Below, piece after piece: positions 1 to 12,500 of a stretch of 64,000 bases of DNA; the first letter of the stretch is position 1, and each line of letters begins with the position of its first letter. The stretch is from positions 2,455,501 through 2,519,500 of the forward strand of contig NC_084672.1 of NCBI RefSeq assembly GCF_028389875.1, given 5' to 3'. The notes below the pieces were generated by a model, which did not search any database, was not told the origin of the DNA, and was given only the letters and a program-made list of their open reading frames with translations. The DNA is from Rhea pennata (lineage: Eukaryota > Chordata > Aves > Rheiformes > Rheidae). The position numbers were made by a program, and so were the translations under genes.

Positions 1-3000
1 GAAAGCCTAGCGCTTAATCACAGACCCGAGGGGGGACGTTGACCCCGCGCCGGCCGTGTTGCTCAACAGGGGTGCTCGGCCAGGAGGGATGCAGGCACGG
101 GAACACAGGCCTTTCCGGGCAAACAGACACTCGGAAACATCCCACCACCGTGGGAGAGCAACGCCTGCACGGTCCAGCCATTGCCCTCAAGCCTCTAAGC
201 CCCATAGCACCAGCATAACTCAGTGGCTGGGCCCCCATCTCCCCGTGGGTGGGTTTGGGGGCATTCCCTTTCCTCAAGCCTTTCTCCAGCGGTTTCAGCC
301 TGGCTTCAGCATGTGAGGCAGAGGGGATGGGGGAGGACGGAGCAACAGCAGCTGCTCGGTGCTGCAGCGGCCGAGTCAGCAACACAAGCCGGATCCACCC
401 AAGCAGCAGCCCATACCCGCGTCCGAACAGACCACGAGGTCCCTGCATTACAATAAACATGAATACAGTGTTTTGCAGTATCACATGTAGCTTTAAACAA
501 AACTCAATTCCTTATATTAGCAGCTTCTAAGTCCTCCTGGCTCCATTTGAGGAGTACGTTAGCAACAACAGGCCAGGGAAGAACTGGACAAATTTCTTCC
601 TTCTCAAAACAATAAACCCACAAGCTTTTTTAAAAACATATATATTTATAAACTAAGGGAGCATCATGTTCAGCATTGCTGCAGTAGTTCTCATTTACAA
701 CCATCTAAAAGGTAGACTGAAATTTGAAAGTCTGTCTGCCAGGCTTCCCTACAGCATTTGCTTGCCTGCGTGGAGGATATTAAGATTGTTTCACAGACCA
801 CTTTCCTCCATCTCAAGAGCCACTGCTCTGAGAGGTGATGTCTAGAGGCTTTACTAGACTTTGCTTCATTTACTTTTTTGGTGCATTAGTGCTGTAGTCA
901 GCTCGTACTCACAGGGGGTTTCTCATGGGGAAGTGAAGGCCTGGGAGACAGAAAGAGGATTTCTAATGTCTTACTCAAGGAGCAGCTCTGATCTCCCCCC
1001 ATCCCCTCTGCAGCACACCACCACTCAGCTTTAAGGAAACATGTTTCACAACATCTTACAGGAAAAACTGCCTCCATTTTCTTCAGCATCTAGCTGAAAA
1101 TCTATTTCATGAAACTCAAGCCAAGACATTTATTAAAAACCTTCTGAAAGTTTTCTTCATCTGGTTTCAAAATAATTCAACCATTTTAAGCCAGCTCTAC
1201 AATGGCTGCAGGGCCCCTTTCATCTTTCTTGATACCAGCTCATATATGCATTTTCCTAAGATACTTACTATCGCAAAAAATTCAAGGGCATGTCTATAAA
1301 ACTTTTTAAAAAGAAAAGGAATCAAAGAAATATCAGGGTAAGTTTCATCAGAACAGCAGACCCTTGTAAGGTCACCTTACATGTCAGGAGGAGATTTCCC
1401 ACCCAAGTGCTATGCAGGTACTGGGTTTTGGTAGGATACTTATAACCATAAGGATGCAGATGTGGTATATTTAATGATTGCCTGTTGAAACCACCATATG
1501 AGACAAGTCTGATGAACTTGGGCAATACATCAGATTTCAGAAATTTGCCATAATTTTTACACAAACGCAGGAGGAACTAAACATGGCAACCAGCTACGTG
1601 CAGATCTTTCCCCAGAGACACAAGGCGAGGAAACTGCAAAAAGTAGAACATTAGAACAACCACCAATTGAACTAAAAGAAAAGCCCAGGACTTTAAAATA
1701 AAAAAAAAAAAAGAAAGAAAAGAGACTGAGCTTCACAGCTAGGAAAAATACTTAGGAACCTTTCCATCAGAAAATACTGACCTGATAGAATTGAAATAAT
1801 TTATGGACCTGAGCTGTAGCTGGAAAAATGCAAAATGGAGCATTTATCAGACTAACCAGATTGGTTTCTTCACAATTTAAAAAATATTCTATTCCATACA
1901 CTAAAATACAACCTACGTTTTCACTGCATGGAGAAAATATGTCAATAAGGTTGTCATGTCTCCAGAATTAGCTCTTTCAGCATTTCCATCCCCATCACAA
2001 CCACCTTTTTCTGATTTGAAGATTCTGGCAGGATTTTGACAAGCTTTACTTAAGAAGCTCTTGACAACAGTGCTAAGAGCACTGCCCCATCCTCTCCAGT
2101 GGAAGAGGAGGACGACGACTGATCTACATTCAAGTTACGGCTGCAGCAGAAGCTGCCAAATGCCCTCAGAGGTGACAGGCACTATTGCAAAGGCAGTAAG
2201 GACACAGAAGAAATCCAGAGCTACAGGATGAAAGAGATGTTGGTTCCTAAGAGCATTCAGGGCATCCTTTCTCTGGAGAAAGCATTCGGATGCTTCCTTG
2301 AGAGCTCATCCTCCAGCTCACACGTGAATTCCTCCAGATCCGAGTTTGGCTGCACTAACAGTCCTAATCTAATTCATTAGCTCACAACACACATCAGAGC
2401 CAACTGGCAGGCCAGTGACGTGCACTCAACAAGAGGTCCTGCAGCCAGTACCTGCTACTGCAGAAGGCACAGGAGAATCTTGAGCCAGTACCTTCAGCCT
2501 AAGTTGTTCTATAGTGTTTGTCTTCAATCTCAGGATCGGAAGTCTTGCCAATGCACTATGGCATTATCTCTGGCACCCCAGGAACCCTTTATTATTATTG
2601 ATGGATATCATAACACAGAGCAGACTCCAGATGTCAAAGGCATGTTTTTCCAAGGAGCACGTTCTTTGGCTTGCCAAAAAGGCTCTAACCTGTGCACCCC
2701 GGGCAGTCTGTTATTAAGACTACGTGACCCAACCAGAAAGCAGCAGAACATTTAGAAGAACTTTAGCTCAGTGATGGTAAAGGCTCCTACTGGTCACTCG
2801 CTGGAGCAGAGCTTAAATCCTCAGATTATTCTGTAAACACAGAGCCAGCACGGAGGAGGGGAAGATTAGCCCTTACAAAATACCAGAAACAATGACAAGA
2901 GGGGAACTCCTGTGCAGTTAATTGCAAGCATCAGAAAGACAACCCAATGGGGAATTTCCTGCTGGGACACATTTTGAGCAAAGCAGAACAGCCTTACTGA

Positions 3001-5760
3001 CTGTTCATGTGCAACCGTTCCTTCAAATGCTTTAAGTACAGCAGCTAAAAAACAGATGAGCACAAGGACAGAGAAGCATGAGGCACATTTTAGAAGAAAG
3101 GCATCAAAACCCCAAGGTTAGATCGCTGAAGACATTCCCACAGACTCAGCTGGTTTGATTTGTTTCACTAGAACTGAAGAGGAACATCTGTAGGAAGAAA
3201 AAGGATTTTGAGGTTTCCCGTGCCAGGGGTTCAACTCTCAAGAAAGTGTCACTTCACAAGGAGCCTTCTCTGCTTTGCAGCATGTTCAGAAGGATTGGGG
3301 GAGTCCTGCAAGCAGCTGGTGGGCCCACTGGACCATGCAGGAGAATTCAAAGTAGGCTGGGCTGTTATACCAGCCCAGGGAGCAATACTAGAAATCAAGA
3401 CTCACCAAAGGATTTCTAGACCATTACATACTCCAGCTTCCAGTTTTATCCATTTGGGAGCCCTTAAAATTTTGACTTTTTTTCTTGAAAGCATGATTAA
3501 ATGTTAATTCAACCCAGTGCCTTGTGAAGATCTCCAACTGAGAAGGAAACCTATTAACATGCAACAGGCCAGGAGCACCTAGTGGCACTAGCAGGGCTTT
3601 GGGTATGGATAGCTAGAGAATACCAAATTCAGTGTGCACAGCCCAAGGGTGCCCAGCCACCCCTTGGAAAGAGGGGACACCTGCAGCAAGCATATCCATG
3701 TACAGCCACTCTCCACATCCACAAATTAAGGAAACAAGCTGTTGTTGAAGATACTCTCAAACTTGGCAAGAGCTGAGAAAAAGTGAATCAAGCTTGAGAC
3801 AAAAAAAAAAAGCAATCGCAAAATAGTCCATAATAATGTTTGATGGATTACTCTAAGAGACCAGTGTTTGGGACTATTTTTCATTATCTGTGGACCTTCA
3901 GCAACAATGAGGTAACAGGAATTACTAGACCGCAAACTCACAGCTCCACAGGGTCACCATAACTAAGCCACAGGCTTTGGAGAACAAGGGGCATGAAGTG
4001 ATTTCGGCAACCTGACCTTCCTTGGCAGGAGATGGCTGCAGATCTGCAGACTCCCCAGTAGGCCTCCAGAGACAGATGTGGCACCAGGTAGTCACTAAGG
4101 AGCAAAGGGGCCGGATGCATTATGTCATGGAGCAGCATGGCAGCTCAACCCATCACCTCACTGCAGCTGGGGCAAGCATGGGAACTGCAGTTATTACTTG
4201 AGCTCTGCTCAGTGACAAATAATTGAAGGACAGACTCCGCCTGAGGTTACAAGCATGCAAGCCCATGGCTTTGGGTGTTTTCAACTCTCCACTTCCTCTG
4301 CCCAGAGATTTGGGACTTAAATCCTGCTAGAAGGAAGATGAACCCCAACTGCTCACGGCAGAGATCACAATACCCTAAGGTGTAGATAGGCAGAGGCCTC
4401 CTGAAGGCACCACAACTGTCTCCATGGGACAGAGCAGACAAGTTCCAAAAGAGACAAGACATGGACTACACATGAAAATGAGAGAAAAAGTTTTCACAGA
4501 ATTCATATTTTCAGTGGGAAAATTAAGAAGTCTCAGCCAAAACCTCCAAAGTGATGTTTCAACTTTTGTCTAAGAAAAAAGAAAGCTGTGTAGCAAAGCA
4601 GACACCTGCCACATGAAAATGCTGTCAGTATATTTGAGCCCAAAGAATACACAAAAAGCCTCTGGATAGCAGAGAGAGGCTAACAACCCAACAGCATGGC
4701 ACATCATGGTGGAAGGTCTCACCTGCACCTGGCTCCAGCCATGCAGACCCAAGCACACACCATGCTAGAACAAGCTTTTTCAGATGCAGCACCAAGTCAT
4801 TTTGTCCAAAAATTTATATTCTTGGAAGTTTTAAAAAATAACAATGGGTTAATTATCAACTTACAGAAGCTATTTTTAAACAACTGATCTGTCAGAAAAA
4901 AACTGCAGAAGCTGTTACAGCATCAGCTTCCTGGATTGATGGGCCTGTTCAATCCACATCATGCAATCTAGACCATCAGCTGGCTTACAAAGTCTTAAGA
5001 AGAAAGAAAAAAAAACATGCTGAATTCCCCAGCATTTGGATCACTTAAGCATTTGCCAAGAATGGGCCTCCCTCATTACAGTTTCATAATTCTTCAATCC
5101 TTTCAGACTAACTCAGACACCATTTGGGTAATAATTAACTGTTAAGAGCTCTCAGCGCCTGCTCGGTTGAGCTCTGCATGTTCAAGCTTGGCATACAAGA
5201 TCTTCAAAACTAACGGTGCTGCAATGTTTATTTCTGTTAACTACACTGTTTTGGAAGGAAAAGAGGAAGGAGGCAATTTCCAGAGGGCATAGAGGATTTT
5301 CTTCTCACCCTTCCCCCAGGCATCCGTGGGCTTTGCGAGGGAACATTCCTCGCCTTGCAGTTATCATGCATGTTCTTCAGAAAAGGGTTGTGGTTTCAAT
5401 TCTGTGTTCCAAAGCCGAATCCAATGGAGTGTCAAATATCCCTCCTGCCACGAGAGGAGGCACAGCGCATGCTCAGCGCAAATCATTTCAGATGTTGTTG
5501 TTTAACCACAGTCCAGGCCAAGCTAGCTCCCAGCCACAGCAGGCGCTGGAAGCAGCTCTCACTGTGCTGCACAGCATTGCTGTAATGCCGCGCGTCTGAT
5601 GTATGGTGCTGCAATGCAGCACGGACCATTCATCCCTCCCTGGGGTATTGCTGGTGCCACTCTTGTTGGCACAGCTTGAAAAAGATACAGTCTGAACTGC
5701 ACCATGCTAAAGGCCATGGACATTGGATGAACAAACCAGAGAGAACTGGGGTAAGCTGCA
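1..5760. other. 3'-flanking intergenic sequence, no supported gene
   Basis: Moderate-GC, mostly unique sequence with frequent stops in all frames. Open frames of up to about 150 codons show no recognisable domain, splice structure or codon bias. I see no tRNA, rRNA or clear transposon. If mammalian gene order holds, SMAD3 would lie further left, outside the window. Confidence 0.6.
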
Positions 5761-5763
5761 GTC

Positions 5764-5784
5764 AAAAAAAAAAAAAAAAAAAAA
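5764..5784. repeat. Poly(A) tract, 21 bases
   Basis: An uninterrupted A21. No retrotransposon body or target-site duplication could be recognised on its left side, so it is recorded only as a homopolymer. Confidence 0.9.
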
Positions 5785-5790
5785 CTTGAA

Positions 5791-5808
5791 ACCCACCTGC
5801 AGGTGGGT
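5791..5808. promoter_or_regulatory. 18-base perfect palindrome with back-to-back CACCTG/CAGGTG E-boxes
   Basis: ACCCACCTG is followed directly by its reverse complement CAGGTGGGT. CACCTG is the core bound by ZEB and Snail zinc-finger repressors. Two abutting inverted copies would suit bipartite binding. Function is inferred from the motif only. Confidence 0.45.
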
Positions 5809-8800
5809 CTGCAGTACCTGAGCCTTGATACTCCAAAATGCTGGGGGCTCTTCTCTGCCTTTCCCATCCAGCCTGTGTTTTCTCCAATGATAGCTCCTTC
5901 CCTGCAGTGCAGGAAGAGCCAAGGACATCCTCTGAGGATGGAGTGCCCGTCGTCTCATGTCATCAGCCAAGGCATACCTAACAGGGCACAGGGAAGCTGC
6001 CCATGCGTTGCCTCATCCCAAGGCTCCTCACTTCATGCACAAGGGCAAGAGGTAGTTATGCTGACTCTCAAAGCCCTTGTCATGACGCTGTGGCTGCGCA
6101 GCCCTTTGGGAACAGTCTGCAGCCGTCTCGCCTGGTTCCTGCCCCAACACCATTCCCAGGGGTGGAGGAAGTGCTGAAGTCTCCTGACCTGCAATAGCAC
6201 CTTACATGGCCCTGGGCAGGCCAGGAACCCCACCCAGTCCTTATCTTTGAACAGGCAAGGAGTCAGAGAGATGATTTGAATTTATTATTCAAGAAAAAAA
6301 AAATCAATAAAATCAAGGCAGTGCTGGGAGTCTCTTGTGCAGAGAGACTGATCCCATTTCCTCTTCCCTTTCCGGTGTTGCTGGTCCATGCCCACCTCCA
6401 AGGGAGCTCCTGAGGACACTGCTTACCCCTGGGCAGAACCCAATCCAGAGCCACACAGGGGCAGCACCAAACATGCGGCAATCAAGGGCACCATGCATGG
6501 CTGGGCAGGGTGGCAATGCTGCTTCACCCACGCTGGGGAGCTTTTCTGCACTCACTGCCTTTTTCCCAGATTATCAGGGAGGCTGTGGAGGAAAAAAGCA
6601 GAGAAGCAACACAGCGGGCAGATAAGTAACCTCTGAGCAAACACTTGAAGGCAGTTGTAAAACAATAGGGAAACGATTAACTCCGAGGATCCTTTATCCG
6701 GTCTCCAGCAAAGACACAAGCCTTGTTTATCCAGGCAAGACGCCCAGCAATAGGGTGAGCAGTAAATGGGATGCTGCGGCTCTCCGGAACGGAAAGGGGC
6801 TGTCGCCAGGACGGGCTGGCAGAGGCTGAAGCAGAAGGCTCTTTCTCACTGCAGAGCGCGGTGAGCGCCAGGATGGGCAAGCACACACAGACCAGCTCAT
6901 CCAAGGTGACCTGCTCTCTCCAAAACGCCCAATGCTAAACAACAGCTGTGGGGGGGCCACAGCAGTGGGGGGAGCAGAGCCCTGGCTGCAGGCTGCAAAC
7001 AGCCATGGGGCAACCCAAACCACAGTGAAGAGCGAGAGGATGGCATCTCCACCACTCCATGGGGATGAGGGATGGCTGTGTTTTGGGAGGCTAAATAATA
7101 GTTCTTGATCATATGACAATAGTGTCCAAAAGGATCTGGAAAATAGCAACAAGAAGCTTTGAAATCTCATGCAATGGACTGGGGACAGTTTCTTTCAAAG
7201 AATTCCACAGAGACAACTAGAAACGCTCCTTCAGCCAGAGCAACTGAGTATATGGGGCTGGCACGGCACCCTCCCTGCACACATCAGACCTTACAAGCTG
7301 TCCACACAAGCCCAGTACCACAGTGTCAGAACAGAGCCAGAACCAGCCAACATGCTGCCCTTCTGCACCAGATCCTGCATTTCACAGGAAACCTGGAAAA
7401 CCTGTCCATGTATCAGGGATCCTGCAGCCCTCCCCTGTTGGTGACAACCCAGGATGGGGCAGAGGCAAAGGGGCTGCCGGGAAGCCGAGCCGTGGCTGCC
7501 TGGATCAGGAGCAAGGGCCTCCGTGGCCGCTAGCCCATCCTCAGCTCTTAGCTCAGCCCCTTGTGAAGACATGCCATGAGGAAAGTTCAGCTGTTTAGCA
7601 GGAGAGGACATGGGAGAGGGTAAAGCCTGTGGCAGACAATGAGGAGCAGCAGCTAGGACAGTAGTGCAGGAAAACCACACTGCAATGCACCAAGGTGAGC
7701 AGCACCTGCTGCAAACCAGAGAGGCCAAACCCTTTGGAACCAGGATTCGGGCACAAACAAGTATATACACACACAAATACACCTATATAAATCTACAAAA
7801 AGACACATGCAGTTGCAATTGAGATGCAGCCTAAGCTTAGCCAGCAGGACCTCAGCAGAGGGTTGCTGCTCTCCTGGTGCTGCAGCCAAGAAGCTGGGGC
7901 TCTAGCTCATGCATGGTGGCACATTAAGAGGTGGCAGCTGAAGCTGTTGCCACCTCAGCTGTTGCCCCATGGCGCAGCAGGACTGGCACCACTCGTGAGG
8001 CAGCCCGACTCCCAGGCACAACCCAGCACCTGAAGGGAAGCAAGAATGACCCTGGGTCCTCAAGCTGATGATCCCCTCTCCCTTGCTCAGCAGGCTCTAG
8101 ACCAACACCGAGCAGCATGCTGCAAGACACTCCGAAGCACAGCAGCAGAAAAAAGCAGCTGCACAGAAGGGCTTGCAGCCTCTACAGCTATTTCCGATGG
8201 TAGTGGCTTACCCGTACCCTGTTACGTATGAGGCATCGAGACAGGAGCCCAACGTGCCACAACCTCATAGGCACCCAAGCAACTGCAGCACCCACACACC
8301 CTGCTCTGAACAAACTCCTCTGGCCCTAGAGAGAAGTGAGGATTTGCACAGTATATCAGTGTACAGAGCTTGAGAATACTGCAGTGCTTTAAGACAAGCA
8401 AGAAAGAGTGCAGCTTTTTGCTTCACAAACCTTGGATGAAAGTCATCCCATGTGCTTTCACTAGCCTGGCTTGGTGAGGTAACCCACAAGACAGACTCCA
8501 TAGGAGCATCGCTGTATTAAAAGAGTTGCAATGGTCTTATTTCATACACTCAAGACCTGAAAAGCTTGGATGCTGATCCACTGTTTACCTAAATCTCCCT
8601 GGTCCACAAATGGCACTGGATGTCACCCGAGGAAGACCGTACTTTGGACATTTCCTCTGTTTCCTGGTCCAGGCTGAAAATACTGTGAGAAAAAATTATT
8701 CCCTGAAAATAATGGTAGCTGTAATCCCAGCCCTAGAGCCAACGGAAAACAAGACTCAGGAAAAACAGTTTAGCAGCATTTTTCAGAACTGAAGACGAGC

Positions 8801-11800
8801 TGGTCTGGTTTATTTATCGTGGTTTCCTAAGGAAACATGGGAGCGCAGACACCCCAGCTGCCTGTCTGCTCCCATGATTTTTGAATCATTTGTTCAGCTT
8901 CAGCAAAACCTGCACGAGGGTCAGCTCAGAAGACATCCAACATCTCAAAAAAATCATTTGATGGAACCCGCTGGCTCCACCAGCCCCCGGCACAGCCAGG
9001 AGCTTCCCGCTGGCTCCCGATCGGCAGCGATGCCCCGTTGGCGCCAAGGGGCCGCGTTTTGCTCACCCCGTCCAGGGTCCCGGGGGGCTTTCTGCCCTCC
9101 CTTCCCCGTCCGTGGTGCCCCCCCAGCTGCTTTGCTCTGAGGTGCCCCACGGCCAGGAGGCTGCTGGAGAGTCACCTTTCCTCCGCGATTCCGGGAAATG
9201 CGCTCCTGCTTTTAACGAGGAGAATTTTTTCCCCTGCTGACTTCCACAGCCAAACTAATAAAAATGGAAAGAAATAAGAAATTCCAGCAGAAGGGAGGCA
9301 TGGGGGAGGAAAAAGGGGAAGATTCTGCTCATTTGAATCTATCCTAAATAGAAGATAATTAGCTACATATATCCCAGAAAGAACAGCAACGGCATATGCA
9401 ATTATTAGGAATGCACACTTTAAGAGCATTTGCCAAAAATGCCTGCTTTTATTAAAAAGGAATGGTTTCACAAAGGCCCAACTGTAAGAAAGGTTGTAAT
9501 TTGCCCAAATAAAACTTAATTTGATCCATGAAATAGCTGTGGTTTATTGTGTAATATATGTGCTATGTGTTTTAATTTAATAGAGTCCAATATAATTGTA
9601 AGCCAGTTGAGTTTCAGAGCAATTTTGGGTTGTTCCCACAGTGTATATAGTACAGATACTACTTTGTGCTTTGCACCAGCACTTTCATAAGTCAGGAATA
9701 TAGAAAGGATTATCCACAAAACAGCAAGTAAGGCTTCATCACCAGAAGGAAAACAAGACCTTTGAAGAAAGCAAAAGAAGCTATTCACAGGAAATAGTTC
9801 TGGGATGCTCAGTTGTTGAACGTATCTCAGAGGCTTTCCTGGATCCAGTCTCAGTGCCCAGTTCACTTCAACAGCACACCTGCCTTGCCAGAGATGCCAA
9901 ACACTGCAATCCATCCCTGAAAGTCATCAGAAGTAGATGAACTTGTATTTCTGCCCTCTAGAGGGCTGCAGCCAAGGTGTCCTCCCATCCCCCTGCTCCA
10001 CATTCACCCAGGAGTGGGCTCCCAAGCTGGCCTTCACCACCCGCCCCAAACTCCATTTCGCTCCTTAAGAAAGCTCAGCTTAAAACTCAACCAGGGCAGT
10101 CAAATGGCAGGGTGGTTACTGCTCACACCATTCACCAAACAAAGGCTGAAAACCCAAAGAAATCCTTAGCTGCAACCACCACAGCCTCTGCTCTGCACAC
10201 AGTACCTTCACCTTCAACTCATTCCTCAGCGTTATTTATCCATAGACGTCATCCAGACTCTGCTGCTTTGTTTGAAGCGTATATACCCCAAGCGAAGAAC
10301 TTGAGATGTTTCATTATTTACAAAGTCAAACATCATCGTACAACCTGCCGAGACAGAAGCCTCTAATTCATTCTCATATACCAAAGCAAAGTGATTCCCC
10401 ACCCCTTACTACACCCGGGTGGGGACAGGAGGAGGCATATTCAGCTTTCAATTGTGCATTGAAAGTGTCCCCTGCACTTTTACTGTGGGAGACAAAACCC
10501 TGAAAAGGAGCATTACGATCTAAAGACTGACAGACCTTGCAGAATTGTGGCAAAAGCTATGCCACAAAGGGATTTTTAGCTTTATTTTTAAACAAGAACT
10601 GAATGTGGTTCCTTTTAGTGCTCATTTCTTTTATGTTCTGGCTAGTACAAGCTATTTCTAAGTCATAATAGTAATGAACATGAAAGACAAGATGATGATT
10701 GCCTTTCTCACAGGAGAAACTCAGAGCCTCCAGGAGGGTGAGGTCCATCAAGCCAGCAGCCACCGGCTGCTTCTAATCAACCTATTTCACATTTTTAAAA
10801 TGCAGCATTGCTCCAGTTAGGAGGACCCTGTCAAACAAACATGCTCCACGAGCCAGAGCCCAAAGGAGGCTCAGTTCTAGTATAAGTATTAATTCAGGAC
10901 TTTCACTCCAGTGGGATCTGGGTGGATTTAGCACTGTGAAGTTAGAGCAGGAATTATTCAGACTTAATGTTCCTCTTGGTTATTCCAGCAACACCCTGAG
11001 AATCCGTCTGCCCCCTCTGCTGTTTCTTCAGTGCCATCAGATGAAGGTGTCCAGCAAGTCTGAGCTCTGAGGCAACATGCTAGAACATCTCCACATCCCA
11101 CCACCTCCACAGATGACCCACAGAGCAGCCAGAGCCAGTCAGACCGTTTGCTTCAGATTCCCCTCCTGCAGCAAGATCTTATCCACAGCTGACAAGAAAA
11201 TTTCTCAGGCCTGTGGTCTGAGGAAACTGCCTGAGAAAGTCTTGTGTGCAACACCCTTGCAACACCCTCTCCTGCTGAGACCAGCAAACCCCCGCAGCCG
11301 GAAACGCTCGGCCCCTGTCCTGGGAAAGGAAGCCTTCCCCTCGGAGCAGCCGAGCAAGGTAGCTCCTTGGCGCCAGGACTCGCTTCCATCTATTTATTTC
11401 ACGGAGAAGAATGAGTCGGCTTCTCGAGAGACAGCAACAGCCTCGTAACCACTGGAAATCCCCCACCGCTGAGCTTTCCGCCAGCGACCGCTGGGGTTTG
11501 CGATCAGAGCGAGTAGCCGGCCAGGACGCCCCGCGCACACACGCCCTGCCTGGGCGCATCGTGGCACGCGTTCAAAGCAAATTACTGCAAGGAAGCAACG
11601 CCGGCACACTTTGCTGGGGCTTAGAGCTTGAATGCTTTTCAGGTCTTTTGTTAAGGCTTCATTAAAAGGGGATTTGGTGAACCAGCTCATGGAAGTGGTA
11701 CAAAACAGCTCCTTTCATCAGCCCAGCCGAGCGAGGGGCTGGGGGGAGCTGGCACCAGGGACTGCCAGCACAAGTTGCACAGCATCACGCTTGAGCAGTG

Positions 11801-12500
11801 GTGGCAAGTCCAAGCTCATTCAGCAGCCAGGTGACGCTGGGGAGATTTGCACCCCGCTTTTAGCGAGCCTCTGGCTCTCCTCGTGCCAGCAGGCAGTGCC
11901 TCAGGGGAACCGCACTCCAGCTGAGCCTCCTCCTCCTCCTCCCACCCCCTTAGGAAATGCACTGTTCCCCAGCACTGGGATTTGCTACCCTTGCATCTCT
12001 GCAGGATGCTCATGGGCTGGGGGACATCACCAGGACCTGCCACGTGCCAAGGAGTCACACATCCGCCCCTTCATCTCAGGGCTCCACCTGCCCAGGGCAG
12101 TGGGAAGGGAGCTGCACTGCCAGCATAGGAACCACGTGCTTTGCCCCAGTACCCCCAAGGGGACCCAGGACAGGCACTCAGCAATGAGCCACCCACGCAG
12201 GCAGGCCAGCAGCGCTCCCAGGAGGGAGCAAAACCAGCCCCAAGGAAACCACGCGGATCCACCCAGCAGCTCTGGGCTCCCCAAGCAGCAGCTCAGCCCC
12301 AGGCACAGCACAGCCCGCAGCCAGGGCAGGAACACCCCAGCTCCATCCCAGCACCACTCCTGTGGGACAACCACTTCTCTCCTCCCCACGGGGGAAAAAA
12401 ACACAGTGCACCACAGAGACCTACCTTGCAGGAGCACAGAGAGGACACATCCCAGCGTTGAAGGAGCACGAGCCCACCAGGAGGAAGGTGGCACGATGCA
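5809..12500. other. 3'-flanking intergenic sequence with AT-rich, enhancer-like stretch
   Basis: No gene is supported. The part at about 9.3-9.9 kb is AT-rich and resembles a conserved noncoding element. It includes GCTGTGGTTTATTG near 9535-9550, a RUNX-type TGTGGTTT core. It is followed by a CTCF-like site at 9951. The remaining sequence is unremarkable, with GC content rising from about 11 kb onward. Confidence 0.5.
9951..9964 (-). promoter_or_regulatory. CTCF-like site overlapping a 14-base palindrome
   Basis: CTGCCCTCTAGAGG matches the reverse CTCF core SYGCCMYCTRSTGG at 13 of 14 positions, by eye. It overlaps the perfect palindrome GCCCTCTAGAGGGC (9953-9966). It sits about 4.5 kb beyond the 3' end of SMAD6, where a domain boundary toward the next gene could lie. 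Confidence 0.45.

Noticed and set aside
9172-9914. Two consecutive minus-strand frames (99 and 132 codons) with hydrophobic stretches in AT-rich DNA
   Set aside because: Hydrophobicity follows from T-rich codons. No homology, splice structure or promoter was seen, and the region looks more like a conserved noncoding element.
1-12500. Search for exons of SMAD3 or another downstream gene
   Set aside because: No MH1 or MH2 peptide segments appear. SMAD3 is expected further away.
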